Below are positions 52,534 to 61,314 of a stretch of DNA of 64,000 nucleotides, piece after piece. The DNA is from G965219965 sp965219965. GTDB taxonomy: Bacteria > Pseudomonadota > Alphaproteobacteria > RS24. The number at the start of each line of letters is the position of its first letter. The stretch's first letter is position 1. The stretch covers positions 930,001 to 994,000 of the forward strand of contig OZ244796.1 in assembly GCA_965219965.1 (NCBI GenBank), in the 5' to 3' direction. The position numbers were made by a program, and so were the translations under genes. Under the pieces are notes generated by a model. That model was given only the letters and a program-made list of their open reading frames with translations. It did not search any database and had not been told where the DNA came from.

Positions 52534-53357
52534 GCGGCGAGTCTTTTTTGAAACTCATATGCATTTTGTATAGCTTCTTGTGGAATATCAAAATCACGTG
52601 CAACAATTTCAAAAGAGCCTTTATTTGCTTGAACCGCATCATAAAGCACTTCGGCTGGCACGCTAGTCTGATAATCAATCGGCTGCCCAAATGATATTTT
52701 GGGGTCAATTACAATCCCTGACTTCCTGTCAGCTTCCTCATCTACAAAATCACTGCCAACCCACCAACGTGTTGGAGCATTATTTTTCATATCAAGATTA
52801 CGGAAAGTTTGTTCTATTACCTTCCTAAAGACGTCTTGACCAGTTTTAACATCAGTTACACTTTCAACGCCCCCTTTGTTTTTTTCCTTTTCAGCAAGAA
52901 TATTTTCTTTTTCAGCAAAAATCCTTGCTCCATCTGTTTTGAAAAAACCAGAAGAAAATGGGTATGGAACATCACCTTCCTGCCTGGCAAACTCCCTTGC
53001 CGCTCTTACTAGTCTAGCACTCACCCCCTCATGAAGAAAGTTATGAACAGCACGAACCTCAACTAAATCTAGAAAGCTTAAAACCTTACCACTATTCAAT
53101 GAAATTTCAGGTTTCCAAATTTCTTTATCCTGATGAAGTTTCCCGTTTCTACGGCGCGAATGGCCATATAGCCAGCGACTAATCTGACCAGCACTTGCTC
53201 CTGTAAGACGCGCAGCATCACTGGGCGTGTATAAACCACGTCCAATAAATTCGTATTTATCTCTAGCAGAATTAGTGATTATACCTCTCCCATCTATAAT
53301 CGCCCCAAGGTATCGCAATTCGCCGACATGGGTCAAGGGTATCTTTGCTATCGCCAA
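52530..53357 (-). CDS. Putative antitoxin: HTH plus DUF433-like domain (VapB45-type)
   Basis: Up to 275 residues. A MerR-like helix-turn-helix lies in GLYTPSDAARLTGASAGQ with SRWLYGHSRRR; the C-terminal 60 residues (from GIVIDPKISFGQPID through EAIQNAYEFQKRL) fit the DUF433 antitoxin domain. The middle part is charged and holds a lysine/glutamate-rich helix. No ATG is available at the 5' end: the possible starts are TTG at 53357, 53336 or 53318, none with a good ribosome site, so the N-terminus is uncertain. A TATAAT (53283-53278) lies inside the frame. It begins nine bases after the rnhB stop and is coupled to the toxin gene. Confidence 0.68.
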   Translation of the reverse strand: MAIAKIPLTHVGELRYLGAIIDGRGIITNSARDKYEFIGRGLYTPSDAARLTGASAGQISRWLYGHSRRRNGKLHQDKEIWKPEISLNSGKVLSFLDLVEVRAVHNFLHEGVSARLVRAAREFARQEGDVPYPFSSGFFKTDGARIFAEKENILAEKEKNKGGVESVTDVKTGQDVFRKVIEQTFRNLDMKNNAPTRWWVGSDFVDEEADRKSGIVIDPKISFGQPIDYQTSVPAEVLYDAVQANKGSFEIVARDFDIPQEAIQNAYEFQKRLAA

Positions 53358-53366
53358 AAGGCGGAA

Positions 53367-53996
53367 TCACGCTTCCAGCAAGGCTTGTATCGGTTTATAA
53401 GAAATGCGATGATGCGGCGTGGCGCCAAGCCGTGCAAGCGCGGCGCGGTGGGTTTTGGTGCCGTAGCCCATATTTTGCGCCCAACCATAATCGGGCCAAT
53501 CGGCGGCGAGCTTTTGCATGATGCGGTCGCGGGTGACTTTGGCCAAAACAGACGCCGCCGCAATGCTGGGACTGCGCCCATCGCCGCGCACCAATGCTTC
53601 GGCGGCATAAGACCAATCGGGCAAACGGTTGCCGTCCACCAATATAAAAGCGGGGGTAAGCGCGTGGGTTTTTTCTAATGCCTGCACGGCGCGGCGCATG
53701 GCCAAAAAACTGGCGTGCAAAATGTTAAGCTGGTCAATTTCGGCAACGCAAGCCGTGCCAATGCCATGCGGCAGGTTTTGCAAAGCGGTAAATAATGTCT
53801 CACGCTTTTTCGCGCTGAGTTTTTTGCTGTCATTAAGTTCGGCCAACACACCGCCCGCATAATCAGAAGCATAATCGGGCGGCAATAACACCGCCGCCGC
53901 AACAACGGGCCCTGCCCATGGCCCGCGTCCGGCTTCGTCCACGCCCAAAACGGGTTTATGCGGCCAGCCATGACGGGTTTCAAAATCCGTCTTCAC
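53367..53996 (-). CDS. rnhB: Ribonuclease HII
   Basis: 209 residues. RNase HII removes ribonucleotides from DNA and RNA primers. The active-site motif VLGVDEAGRGPWAGPVVAAAV gives D and E; further acidic residues are in ILVDGNRLPD and IAAASVLAKVTRDR. The start is GTG at 53996, overlapping the gcvPB stop (GTGA). In many alphaproteobacteria rnhB lies beside ccrM; here the toxin-antitoxin pair intervenes. A second RNase H, rnhA, is at 61.3 kb. Confidence 0.95.
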   Translation of the reverse strand: MKTDFETRHGWPHKPVLGVDEAGRGPWAGPVVAAAVLLPPDYASDYAGGVLAELNDSKKLSAKKRETLFTALQNLPHGIGTACVAEIDQLNILHASFLAMRRAVQALEKTHALTPAFILVDGNRLPDWSYAAEALVRGDGRSPSIAAASVLAKVTRDRIMQKLAADWPDYGWAQNMGYGTKTHRAALARLGATPHHRISYKPIQALLEA

Positions 53997-55549
53997 TCCG
54001 CCGCCTCAACCACTTGCGGTTTTGTTTCGGCTTGGCTTTGCCGCCCCGCTTGCCGCCCCGCCGCCCAACGCAAAATGGGCTGGCGTGCCGCGCTGGTTTC
54101 GTCCAGCCTTTTGCGCGGTGCAAAATGCGGCGCAGAAGTAAAACGCGCCCCATCGCCCGCTTTGGCCGCCGCCGCCAAATCGCGCAAAGTGGCAATAAAG
54201 CCGTCTAGCGACTCTTTGCTTTCGGTTTCGGTTGGCTCAATTAACATCGCACCCGATACGACCAAAGGAAAATGCACCGTCATCGGGTGATAGCCTTCAT
54301 CAATCAGCGCTTTGGCAAAATCCAAAGTGGTGATGCCCGTGCCAGCCAAAAAGCTGTCATCAAATAAAGCCTCGTGCATGCACGGGGCGGGAAAAGGGGC
54401 GCTCATCACATCTTGCAAAGCGGCGAGCATATAATTGGCACTCAGCACCGCATCATCGGCCACTTGCTTTAGCCCGTCCGCGCCATGGCTCAGCATATAA
54501 GCCAGCGCGCGCACATACATGCCCATTTGGCCGTGAAAAGCCGTCATGCGGCCAAAGGGTTGCGCGTCTGTTTGGTCGCTATGCTCCGCCAATGCAAAAC
54601 CATTTTCATCTGCCACGACAAAAGGCAAAGGCGCAAACGCCGCCAAGCGGTGCGACAAAACTGTCGGCCCCGCGCCCGGCCCGCCGCCGCCATGCGGGGT
54701 GGAAAAAGTTTTGTGCAAGTTAATGTGCATCGCATCTATGCCCAAATCGCCCGGACAAACGCGGCCAACAATGGCGTTAAAATTCGCCCCATCGCAATAA
54801 AAATAACCGCCCGCTTTGTGCAAAGCATCGGCAATGGCGATAATGTCGCGCTCAAACAGCCCGCATGTATTGGGGTTGGTCAACATAATGGCGGCGACAT
54901 CATCGCCGAGCTTTGCTTTGAACGCGGCCAAATCCACCCGCCCGTCTTTGTTAGATGGAATGGCGTCCACCTCAAAGCCAAGCAAGGCGGCGGTGGCTGG
55001 ATTGGTGCCATGCGCCGATTCCGGCACTAAAACGCGCCGCCGTGTGGCCAGCTCGCCTTTAGCTTCAATGGCGGCGCGAATGGCCATCATGCCGCATAGC
55101 TCGCCATGTGCGCCCGCTTTGGGCGACAAAGCCACAGCGGGCATATTGGTGAGCCGCATCAGCCAATGGGCGAGCGCGTCCATCAATGCCAACGCGCCTT
55201 GCACCGTGCTTTGCGGTTGCAAAGGGTGAATGTCAGCAAAACCCGCAAGGCGGGCGAGCTTTTCATTAAGGCGCGGATTATGTTTCATCGTGCAAGAGCC
55301 AAGCGGATAAAGCCCCGCATCAATGGAATGATTTTTACGGCTCAGCCGCACATAATGGCGCAAAGTTTCTGGCTCGCTGAGGCCGGGCAAATCAACCGCG
55401 CTTGGGGCGGCACAATCGCCCAGCCGTGTCGGCACATTGGGAACGGGTTCAAAATCCACGCCGCTTTTATCTTTGTCGCCAATTTCAAAAATCAATGGCT
55501 CTTCAATGTCCAGCCCCTGATTGCCCGTAAAAGTTTGTCGCGCCGTCAT
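53993..55549 (-). CDS. gcvPB: Glycine dehydrogenase (decarboxylating) subunit 2
   Basis: 518 residues. With subunit 1 it forms the PLP-dependent P-protein that decarboxylates glycine and loads the aminomethyl group on GcvH. The PLP lysine lies in NLHKTFSTPHGGGGPG; PLGSCTMKHNPRLNE near the N-terminus and PESAHGTNPATAALLG are family hallmarks. The C-terminal 35 residues after RKRLDE are a glutamine- and arginine-rich tail not expected to be structured. Its start overlaps gcvPA (ATGA), and its end overlaps rnhB. Confidence 0.96.
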   Translation of the reverse strand: MTARQTFTGNQGLDIEEPLIFEIGDKDKSGVDFEPVPNVPTRLGDCAAPSAVDLPGLSEPETLRHYVRLSRKNHSIDAGLYPLGSCTMKHNPRLNEKLARLAGFADIHPLQPQSTVQGALALMDALAHWLMRLTNMPAVALSPKAGAHGELCGMMAIRAAIEAKGELATRRRVLVPESAHGTNPATAALLGFEVDAIPSNKDGRVDLAAFKAKLGDDVAAIMLTNPNTCGLFERDIIAIADALHKAGGYFYCDGANFNAIVGRVCPGDLGIDAMHINLHKTFSTPHGGGGPGAGPTVLSHRLAAFAPLPFVVADENGFALAEHSDQTDAQPFGRMTAFHGQMGMYVRALAYMLSHGADGLKQVADDAVLSANYMLAALQDVMSAPFPAPCMHEALFDDSFLAGTGITTLDFAKALIDEGYHPMTVHFPLVVSGAMLIEPTETESKESLDGFIATLRDLAAAAKAGDGARFTSAPHFAPRKRLDETSAARQPILRWAAGRQAGRQSQAETKPQVVEAAE

Positions 55550-56889
55550 GATAAAATGTCCTGCATGGCTTGCCCATAGGCTTCTATGTCTTCGGGGCGG
55601 GTCATTTCTGTGGCCGCGACAATCAGCACATTATCTAGCCCCGCATCGGGTAGCAAGCGACTGGCTGGCACACCGCCCAAAATGCCCCGCTCGGCAAGCG
55701 CGTCCACCAACGTGCTGGCCGACATTGGCACAGATAAAGAAAATTCATTGAAAAAACTTTCCATTAACAGCTTCACATGGCCCGCCGCACAAAGCCGTTC
55801 GGCCAGTTGTACCGCACGGGCATGGTTTAATTGCGCCAGATGCCGCAAACCCGCCCCGCCTAAAAGCGTCATGTGAATGGTAAAGGCCAAAGCACACAGA
55901 CCCGAATTGGTGCAGATGTTAGAGGTTGCCTTATCGCGGCGAATATGTTGCTCGCGGGTGGAAAGGGTTAACACATAGCCGCGCTGGCCATCTTCGTCTT
56001 GCGTTTGCCCGCAAAGCCGCCCGGGCATTTGACGCATATATTTTTCCCGCGCCGCAAATAGCCCGACATAAGGCCCGCCAAAATTCAGCCCATTGCCAAG
56101 ACTTTGGCCTTCGCCCACAACAATATCCGCGCCCATATCGCCGGGCCGTTTAAGCAGGCCAAGCGACACCACTTCTGGCACAACCGCAATAAGCAATACG
56201 CCACGCGCTTGAACGGCGGCGGCGAGCTGGCTAAAATCAGCCACATGGCCGAAAAAATCGGGGTTTTGAATGACCACGCAAGATGTGTTTTCATCTATGA
56301 GAGCCAGTAAATCTTCTTTTGTGTCAGGCGCGGGCGGAATTTGTGCGACCTCAAAGCCGCCCATTTGCGACAGATTTTCTATCACCGCCATATAATGAGG
56401 ATGCAACCGCCCCGAAACAACCGCACGGCGTTTTTTAGTAATGCGGTGCGCCATTAACACCGCCTCACCCGTAGCGGTGGAGCCGTCATACATAGAGGCA
56501 TTGGCAATATCCATGCCCGTCAATTCGGCCACTTGGGTTTGAAACTCAAACAGATATTGCAATGTGCCTTGCGTAATCTCTGGCTGGTAAGGCGTGTAAG
56601 ATGTTAAAAATTCCGAACGCTGAATAATGTGATCCACGCTGGCGGGTATGTGATGCTTATACGCGCCCGCGCCGCAAAAAAATGGCACAGTGCTGGCAGT
56701 GATATTTTTTTCTGCCATTTGCGTTAAATGACGCTCCACTTGCATTTCACTTTTATGATGCGGCAAATCCAATAGCGCGTCTTGACGGGCGGCGGGTGGC
56801 ACATCGGCAAATAGCGCATCTATATTGGCCACGCCAATGCGGGCGAGCATGGCTTGGCGGTCAGCATCGGTTAAAGGCAAATAGCGCAT
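55546..56889 (-). CDS. gcvPA: Glycine dehydrogenase (decarboxylating) subunit 1
   Basis: 447 residues from the ATG at 56889, which shares a base with the gcvH stop (TGATG); a GTG one codon upstream is less likely. This is the N-terminal half of the split P-protein. Recognised by FFCGAGAYKHHIPASVDHI, SYTPYQPEITQGTLQYLFEF and NASMYDGSTATGEAV. It is PLP-independent itself but completes the active site of subunit 2. The split form occurs in many bacteria and archaea. Confidence 0.96.
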   Translation of the reverse strand: MRYLPLTDADRQAMLARIGVANIDALFADVPPAARQDALLDLPHHKSEMQVERHLTQMAEKNITASTVPFFCGAGAYKHHIPASVDHIIQRSEFLTSYTPYQPEITQGTLQYLFEFQTQVAELTGMDIANASMYDGSTATGEAVLMAHRITKKRRAVVSGRLHPHYMAVIENLSQMGGFEVAQIPPAPDTKEDLLALIDENTSCVVIQNPDFFGHVADFSQLAAAVQARGVLLIAVVPEVVSLGLLKRPGDMGADIVVGEGQSLGNGLNFGGPYVGLFAAREKYMRQMPGRLCGQTQDEDGQRGYVLTLSTREQHIRRDKATSNICTNSGLCALAFTIHMTLLGGAGLRHLAQLNHARAVQLAERLCAAGHVKLLMESFFNEFSLSVPMSASTLVDALAERGILGGVPASRLLPDAGLDNVLIVAATEMTRPEDIEAYGQAMQDILS

Positions 56890-57263
56890 CACGACAGCCC
56901 TTCTATATAAGCGGCATAGGCGGCTTCATCCATAAGCGCGTTGAGGTCGGCGGGGTTGTCGGGTTTCATTTTGAAAAACCAACCCGCCCCTTCGGGTGCT
57001 TCATTCACCAATGCGGGGTTTTCGGCCAGCGCGTCATTGGCTTGCACAATCTCGCCGCTAACGGGCATATATATATCGCTGGCCGCTTTGACGCTTTCCA
57101 CCACGCCCGCTTCTGCGCCGCCATTGAGCTTCTGCCCCGTGCTTGGCACTTCCACAAACACAACATCGCCAAGTTGCGATTGGGCGTAATTGGTAATGCC
57201 CACAACCAACATATCGCCTTGCAATAAAGCCCATTCATGCGATTTGGTAAATTTTTTGCTCAT
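56889..57263 (-). CDS. gcvH: Glycine cleavage system H protein
   Basis: 124 residues from the ATG at 57263 (TGATG with the gcvT stop). The lipoyl-lysine is K59 in GVVESVKAASDIYMPVSGE. KFTKSHEWALLQGD and NYAQSQLGDVVFVEVP are typical. The lipoyl arm shuttles the aminomethyl group between P-, T- and L-proteins. The last gene of this trio is coupled to gcvPA. Dihydrolipoamide dehydrogenase is not in the window. Confidence 0.96.
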   Translation of the reverse strand: MSKKFTKSHEWALLQGDMLVVGITNYAQSQLGDVVFVEVPSTGQKLNGGAEAGVVESVKAASDIYMPVSGEIVQANDALAENPALVNEAPEGAGWFFKMKPDNPADLNALMDEAAYAAYIEGLS

Positions 57264-58492
57264 CACGCCCCTCTTTTTTGGTGAACATATTGATGCGGCG
57301 CAAATGGCAAAGCGACAATTTTTGCCAAATGCGCCTTGTTGCGAATAATTAACTGCACTTGCGTGCCAATTTCCGCATGCTTGGCCGTGACGTAACCCAT
57401 CGCCACAGGGCGGTTGAGAGACGGGCCAAAACCGCCCGAAGTGACACGACCAATTTCTTGGGCTTGGGTGTCACATATCAGCGTGCCAGCCCGTGCGGGG
57501 GCATTGCCTTGCGGCAACAGCCCAACTCGTTTGCGCGGCGCACCATGCGTCAGCTGTTGGTTAATTATATCCGCTCCGAGAAAATCACCCGCTTGGCGGC
57601 GGCGTTTGGGAATAGACCAGCCCAAATCAGCCTCGGCGGGCGTGGTGTGGGTGTCTATATCTTGCCCGTAAAGACACAAGCCCGCTTCCAGCCGCAAGCT
57701 GTCCCGCGCCCCTAAACCAATAGGCGCGACATTTTCATCAGCCAGCAAAAGCCGCGCAAAAGGTTCGGCCTGTTCGGGCGCGAGCGCGATTTCAAAACCA
57801 TCTTCGCCCGTATAGCCGCAACGCGACACAAGCACGCCGTGACCATGCCACGAAAAATTTCGTGCCTGCATAAAATGCAACGCATCAATATCGGGGAAAA
57901 TTTTTGCCAGCACCCGTGCGGCTTGCGGCCCTTGCAAAGCCAGCAAAGCCCGATTTTCAATTTCCAACATTACCTTGCCCGCCAAAGCACGGGTAATATG
58001 TTTGAAATCAAATGCTTTGCGTGCCGCATTCACCACCAGCCGAACGCTGTTATCCATGCGCGTGACGAGCAAATCATCTAAAATCCCGCCCGCTTCATCG
58101 GTCAGCTGCGTGTAACGTATGTGATTTTGTTTCAGCGTTACCAGCCCGCCCGGCACAAGCGTTTCTAATAATTGCGCCGCATCATCGCCCGCCTGTGCTG
58201 GCAATAAACGCGCTTGCCCCATATGCGAAACATCAAATAGCCCCGCTTTGGTGCGGCAATGTAAATGTTCTTTCAACACGCCAAGCGGATATTGCACAGC
58301 CATTTCATAACCAGCAAAGCCAATCATGCGTGCGCCCAGCCCAAGGTGCAAATCATAAAGCGGCGTGCGGGCTAAATCACTCGCCTGCTTTGCTTCCTTT
58401 TTTTCGGGCAAAGATTTAGCGGGCAGCACCGCCAGTTTTGATTTTGTTTCTGATTTTATATCCACCGCAAATTCCGTTCCCTTAGAGTGCAT
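57263..58492 (-). CDS. gcvT: Aminomethyltransferase (glycine cleavage T protein)
   Basis: About 409 residues from the ATG at 58492. GcvT releases ammonia and passes the methylene group to tetrahydrofolate. The family core starts at RTPLYDLHLGLGARMIGFAGYE; FDVSHMGQ, GYTGEDGFEI and the C-terminal GRVTSGGFGPSLNRPVAMGY are present. A lysine-rich N-terminal extension of about 40 residues precedes the core, longer than usual. The open frame reaches 58537 (GTG), but that would start inside the glycine riboswitch. AAGG lies eight bases before 58492. A later GTG or TTG start cannot be excluded. Confidence 0.92.
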   Translation of the reverse strand: MHSKGTEFAVDIKSETKSKLAVLPAKSLPEKKEAKQASDLARTPLYDLHLGLGARMIGFAGYEMAVQYPLGVLKEHLHCRTKAGLFDVSHMGQARLLPAQAGDDAAQLLETLVPGGLVTLKQNHIRYTQLTDEAGGILDDLLVTRMDNSVRLVVNAARKAFDFKHITRALAGKVMLEIENRALLALQGPQAARVLAKIFPDIDALHFMQARNFSWHGHGVLVSRCGYTGEDGFEIALAPEQAEPFARLLLADENVAPIGLGARDSLRLEAGLCLYGQDIDTHTTPAEADLGWSIPKRRRQAGDFLGADIINQQLTHGAPRKRVGLLPQGNAPARAGTLICDTQAQEIGRVTSGGFGPSLNRPVAMGYVTAKHAEIGTQVQLIIRNKAHLAKIVALPFAPHQYVHQKRGA

Positions 58493-58528
58493 AGGCCGCG
58501 CCTTCACAGACGGCGTAACCACACCCTC

Positions 58529-58708
58529 CTCTGTCACGGAACCTGAGAGATTAGGGCTTTATCAAACAGCCCCTTACCCCTTCGGTGAAATCGCCCGCAA
58601 CCATTGCAAGCCATTTGCTTTCCAGAGTTCCATCTTCATGCGGTCCTTTTGCCTGAGAGTTTCCGAGGGCGGTTGCTCCTTCGGCGTTGAAGAATCAATC
58701 TCTCCCGC
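58529..58708 (-). ncRNA. Tandem glycine riboswitch upstream of gcvT
   Basis: Two glycine aptamers in series on the minus strand. Aptamer 1 runs from about 58708 to 58640: GCGGGAGAGA at the 5' side, GCCGAAGGAGCAA in the middle, then CTCTCAGGCAAAAGGACCGC. Aptamer 2 runs from about 58627 to 58529: CTCTGGAAAGC, CACCGAAGGGGTAAG, then AATCTCTCAGGTTCCGTGAC ending in AGAG, which closes P1. These are the conserved glycine-riboswitch blocks. Glycine binding normally turns on the cleavage operon. Edges are approximate. Confidence 0.92.
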
Positions 58709-58762
58709 ACAAATCAACTGGTTGGCTTCAAACTCTGCGGATTCGCAAAGCGGGTCAATCAA

Positions 58763-59272
58763 TTAAAAACCCAGCTTTTTGCGCCGTTTCTGCCGATTGG
58801 CGGCGAGCTGGTCGGCGTCCAGCCGAAAGCCATATAAAATCGTATAGTCGCGCCCCGCCCAGCCCGTTTGCGGCTGAATTTCAATCGCGCCAAAATCATA
58901 AGCAAAGCGATTGGCCGCCGCATCCACTTCAATTTCCACATGGCGGCGTAATAGGATTTTATCTTGCGGGTCTAAAATCACCAAAAATACGGGCAGTTTA
59001 AGCGTGTCCTCTTCTGGCGCGTCCAAAATGCCAAGCTGACCAATAAGGCGTAGCGTGGTTTCATAAATCGCCGCCTCTTGGTCAAATTGGCAGGTCAAAA
59101 CCGAATCGGTCAAAACGGCATGATAGCGTGGCGTAGTCAGCCCTTCGGCATCGGCCAAAGCCCCATCTGCGGGACAATCGCCGCGTGCCAATTCAACACC
59201 AGAGCAACCCGCCAGCCCCAGAAAAGACAGGGCGGTAAATAAAGTGGCAAAACGAAAAAAAGCTGATGACAT
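58763..59272 (-). CDS. Small predicted lipoprotein of unknown function
   Basis: 169 residues. The N-terminus ATLFTALSFLGLAGC is a lipoprotein signal peptide with cysteine 23 as the expected lipid site (lipobox LAGC). The mature part has VLTDSVLTCQFDQ and a beta-rich middle (LPVFLVILDPQDKILLRRHV, YTILYGFRLDADQ). I do not recognise a named family. It lies upstream of the glycine riboswitch on the same strand, 54 bases away, and could be cotranscribed. AGGG lies about eight bases before the ATG. Confidence 0.8.
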   Translation of the reverse strand: MSSAFFRFATLFTALSFLGLAGCSGVELARGDCPADGALADAEGLTTPRYHAVLTDSVLTCQFDQEAAIYETTLRLIGQLGILDAPEEDTLKLPVFLVILDPQDKILLRRHVEIEVDAAANRFAYDFGAIEIQPQTGWAGRDYTILYGFRLDADQLAANRQKRRKKLGF

Positions 59273-59360
59273 TATGAATCCCTATGAGGCCTAAATAAAG
59301 TCCATGAAGTTTTTCATTTCAAGTGATATTTAAGGTATAAGCAAGAGATAATGCCCTTAA

Positions 59361-60341
59361 ATGGAAACAATAATGGAACAAAAGCCTGAATTGGAACTGG
59401 TGCTGGCCGCCCCGCGGGGCTTTTGTGCCGGTGTGGACCGTGCCGTGCAAATTGTTGCCCTAGCACTGGCCAAATATGGCGCACCCGTTTATGTGCGCCA
59501 TGAAATTGTCCATAACCGCCATGTGGTTGCAGGGCTGGAAGCACAGGGTGCGGTTTTTGTTGATGAAATTGACCAAGTGCCGCAAGGCGGGCATGTGATT
59601 TTTTCCGCCCATGGGGTGCCAAAATCTGTGCCATTAGCGGCGGAAAAGCGCGGGCTAAATTGGCTAGACGCAACCTGCCCGCTTGTTTCTAAGGTGCATA
59701 TTGAAGCCGAACGCCACCACGCTGAAGGGCGGGATATTTTGCTTATCGGCCACGCCGGCCACCCCGAAGTGGATGGCACAATGGGACAGCTGCCCAAAGG
59801 CAGTATTAGACTGATTGAAACGATAGAAGATGCGGCGCAAATTAAAGTGCGTGATGCAGATAACCTTGCCTATCTGACCCAAACCACTTTATCGGTAGAT
59901 GATACGGCAGAAATTATTGCTACACTCAAGCAACGTTTTCCCAAAATCCGTAGCCCGCATAAGCAAGATATTTGCTATGCCACCACCAATCGGCAAAATG
60001 CGGTCAAGGCCATAGGCGCACAGGTGGACGCGCTTTTTGTGATTGGCGCGGCCAATTCATCTAATTCCATGCGGCTGATGGAATTGGGCGGGCGCATGGG
60101 GTGCAAATTTTCAAAGCTCATTACGGGCGCGGAAGATATTGACATTAACGAATTAGCAGGCATTAAATCCTTAGGGCTAACGGCGGGCGCATCCGCGCCA
60201 GAAAATTTGGTCAATGGGGTGATTGATTTTCTTGAAACACATTTTAATCTCACACGGCGCGAAAATCGCATTGCACAGGAAATGATTGAATTCAAATTGC
60301 CGCGCCAATTACGCAACCCCCCAAATGATGAGGCGTGTTAA
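59361..60341 (+). CDS. ispH: 4-hydroxy-3-methylbut-2-enyl diphosphate reductase
   Basis: 326 residues from 59361; an ATG at 59373 behind GGAAA is an equal choice. IspH is the last MEP-pathway enzyme and makes IPP and DMAPP. The three [4Fe-4S] cysteines are C22 (PRGFCAGVDRA), C106 (LDATCPLVSKVH) and C205 (KQDICYATTNRQ); the substrate histidines in VRHEIVHN and IGHAGHPEV are present, as is the TQTTLS loop. The stop shares one base with thrB (TAATG). TTCATT and TATAAG, 17 bases apart in the gap before it, may be the promoter. Confidence 0.96.
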   Translation: METIMEQKPELELVLAAPRGFCAGVDRAVQIVALALAKYGAPVYVRHEIVHNRHVVAGLEAQGAVFVDEIDQVPQGGHVIFSAHGVPKSVPLAAEKRGLNWLDATCPLVSKVHIEAERHHAEGRDILLIGHAGHPEVDGTMGQLPKGSIRLIETIEDAAQIKVRDADNLAYLTQTTLSVDDTAEIIATLKQRFPKIRSPHKQDICYATTNRQNAVKAIGAQVDALFVIGAANSSNSMRLMELGGRMGCKFSKLITGAEDIDINELAGIKSLGLTAGASAPENLVNGVIDFLETHFNLTRRENRIAQEMIEFKLPRQLRNPPNDEAC

Positions 60342-61306
60342 TGGCTGTTTATACTCAAGTTTCTGATGCTGAATTAAACGCATTGCTCGCGCTTTACGAT
60401 ATTGGGGTGCCGCGCAGCTTCAAAGGCATTGCTGAGGGGGTGGAAAATTCTAACTATCTTCTGCACACAGATAAAGACCGCTATATTCTCACCCTTTATG
60501 AAAAGCGGGTGAAAAAGGCGGATTTGCCGTTTTTCTTGCAATTAAAAAACCATTTGGCGAGCAAGGGCATTGCCTGCCCCGTGCCGATTGTGCGTAAAGA
60601 TGGCGACGTGTTGTCAGAACTGGCGGGGCGTCCGGCGGCGATTATCAGCTTTTTAGATGGTATGAGCGTGCGCCGCCCTGATGTGGAACATTGCCGCGCA
60701 TTGGGCAAAGCATTGGCGCAAATGCACCTTGCGGGGCAAGATTTCACCATGCAGCGCGAAAATGAACTTTCGCTTAAAGGCTGGCAGTGGCTGTTTGACC
60801 AATGCAAAGCCCGCGCCGATGAGGTGCAACCCAATTTGGGCGCGGATATTGAAACCGAACTTTCCCGTATTCAGCGCGACTGGCCGAAAGATTTGCCGCA
60901 AGGCATTATCCATGCGGATTTATTTATGGATAATGTGTTTTTTGTGGGTGCGAAACTTTCTGGCATGATTGATTTTTATTTCGCCTGCACGGATATGCTC
61001 GCTTATGATTTGGCCATTGTGCTTAATGCGTGGTGTTTTGAGCCAGATGTGAATTTTAATATCACCAAAGCCCATGCTTTATTTGAAGCCTATCGCGCTG
61101 TGCGCCCGCTTTCGCAAGAAGAAATTGCTGCCCTGCCCGTTTTGGCCAGCGGGGCGGCGATGCGCTTTTTGCTCACACGGCTTTATGACCATCTTCATCA
61201 AGTAGAAGACGCATTGGTTCGTCCAAAAGACCCGATGGATTATTTGCGCCGTTTGCGCTTTCATAAGAAAGTCACCCGCCCGCAAGATTATGGCATAAGC
61301 GATTAG
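60341..61306 (+). CDS. thrB: Homoserine kinase, ThrB2 (APH-fold) type
   Basis: 321 residues from the ATG at 60341. Phosphorylates homoserine for threonine synthesis. It belongs to the aminoglycoside-phosphotransferase fold type found in alphaproteobacteria, not to the GHMP type: SFKGIAEGVENSNYLLHTD near the N-terminus, catalytic loop GIIHADLFMDNVFF, and the metal-binding aspartate in SGMIDFYFAC. The ispH-thrB-rnhA order is typical of the class. It ends nine bases before rnhA. Confidence 0.94.
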   Translation: MAVYTQVSDAELNALLALYDIGVPRSFKGIAEGVENSNYLLHTDKDRYILTLYEKRVKKADLPFFLQLKNHLASKGIACPVPIVRKDGDVLSELAGRPAAIISFLDGMSVRRPDVEHCRALGKALAQMHLAGQDFTMQRENELSLKGWQWLFDQCKARADEVQPNLGADIETELSRIQRDWPKDLPQGIIHADLFMDNVFFVGAKLSGMIDFYFACTDMLAYDLAIVLNAWCFEPDVNFNITKAHALFEAYRAVRPLSQEEIAALPVLASGAAMRFLLTRLYDHLHQVEDALVRPKDPMDYLRRLRFHKKVTRPQDYGISD

Positions 61307-61314
61307 GAGCGGTG

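Noticed and set aside
58493..58537. GTG at 58537 as the gcvT start
   Set aside because: It lies inside the closing stem of the second glycine aptamer.
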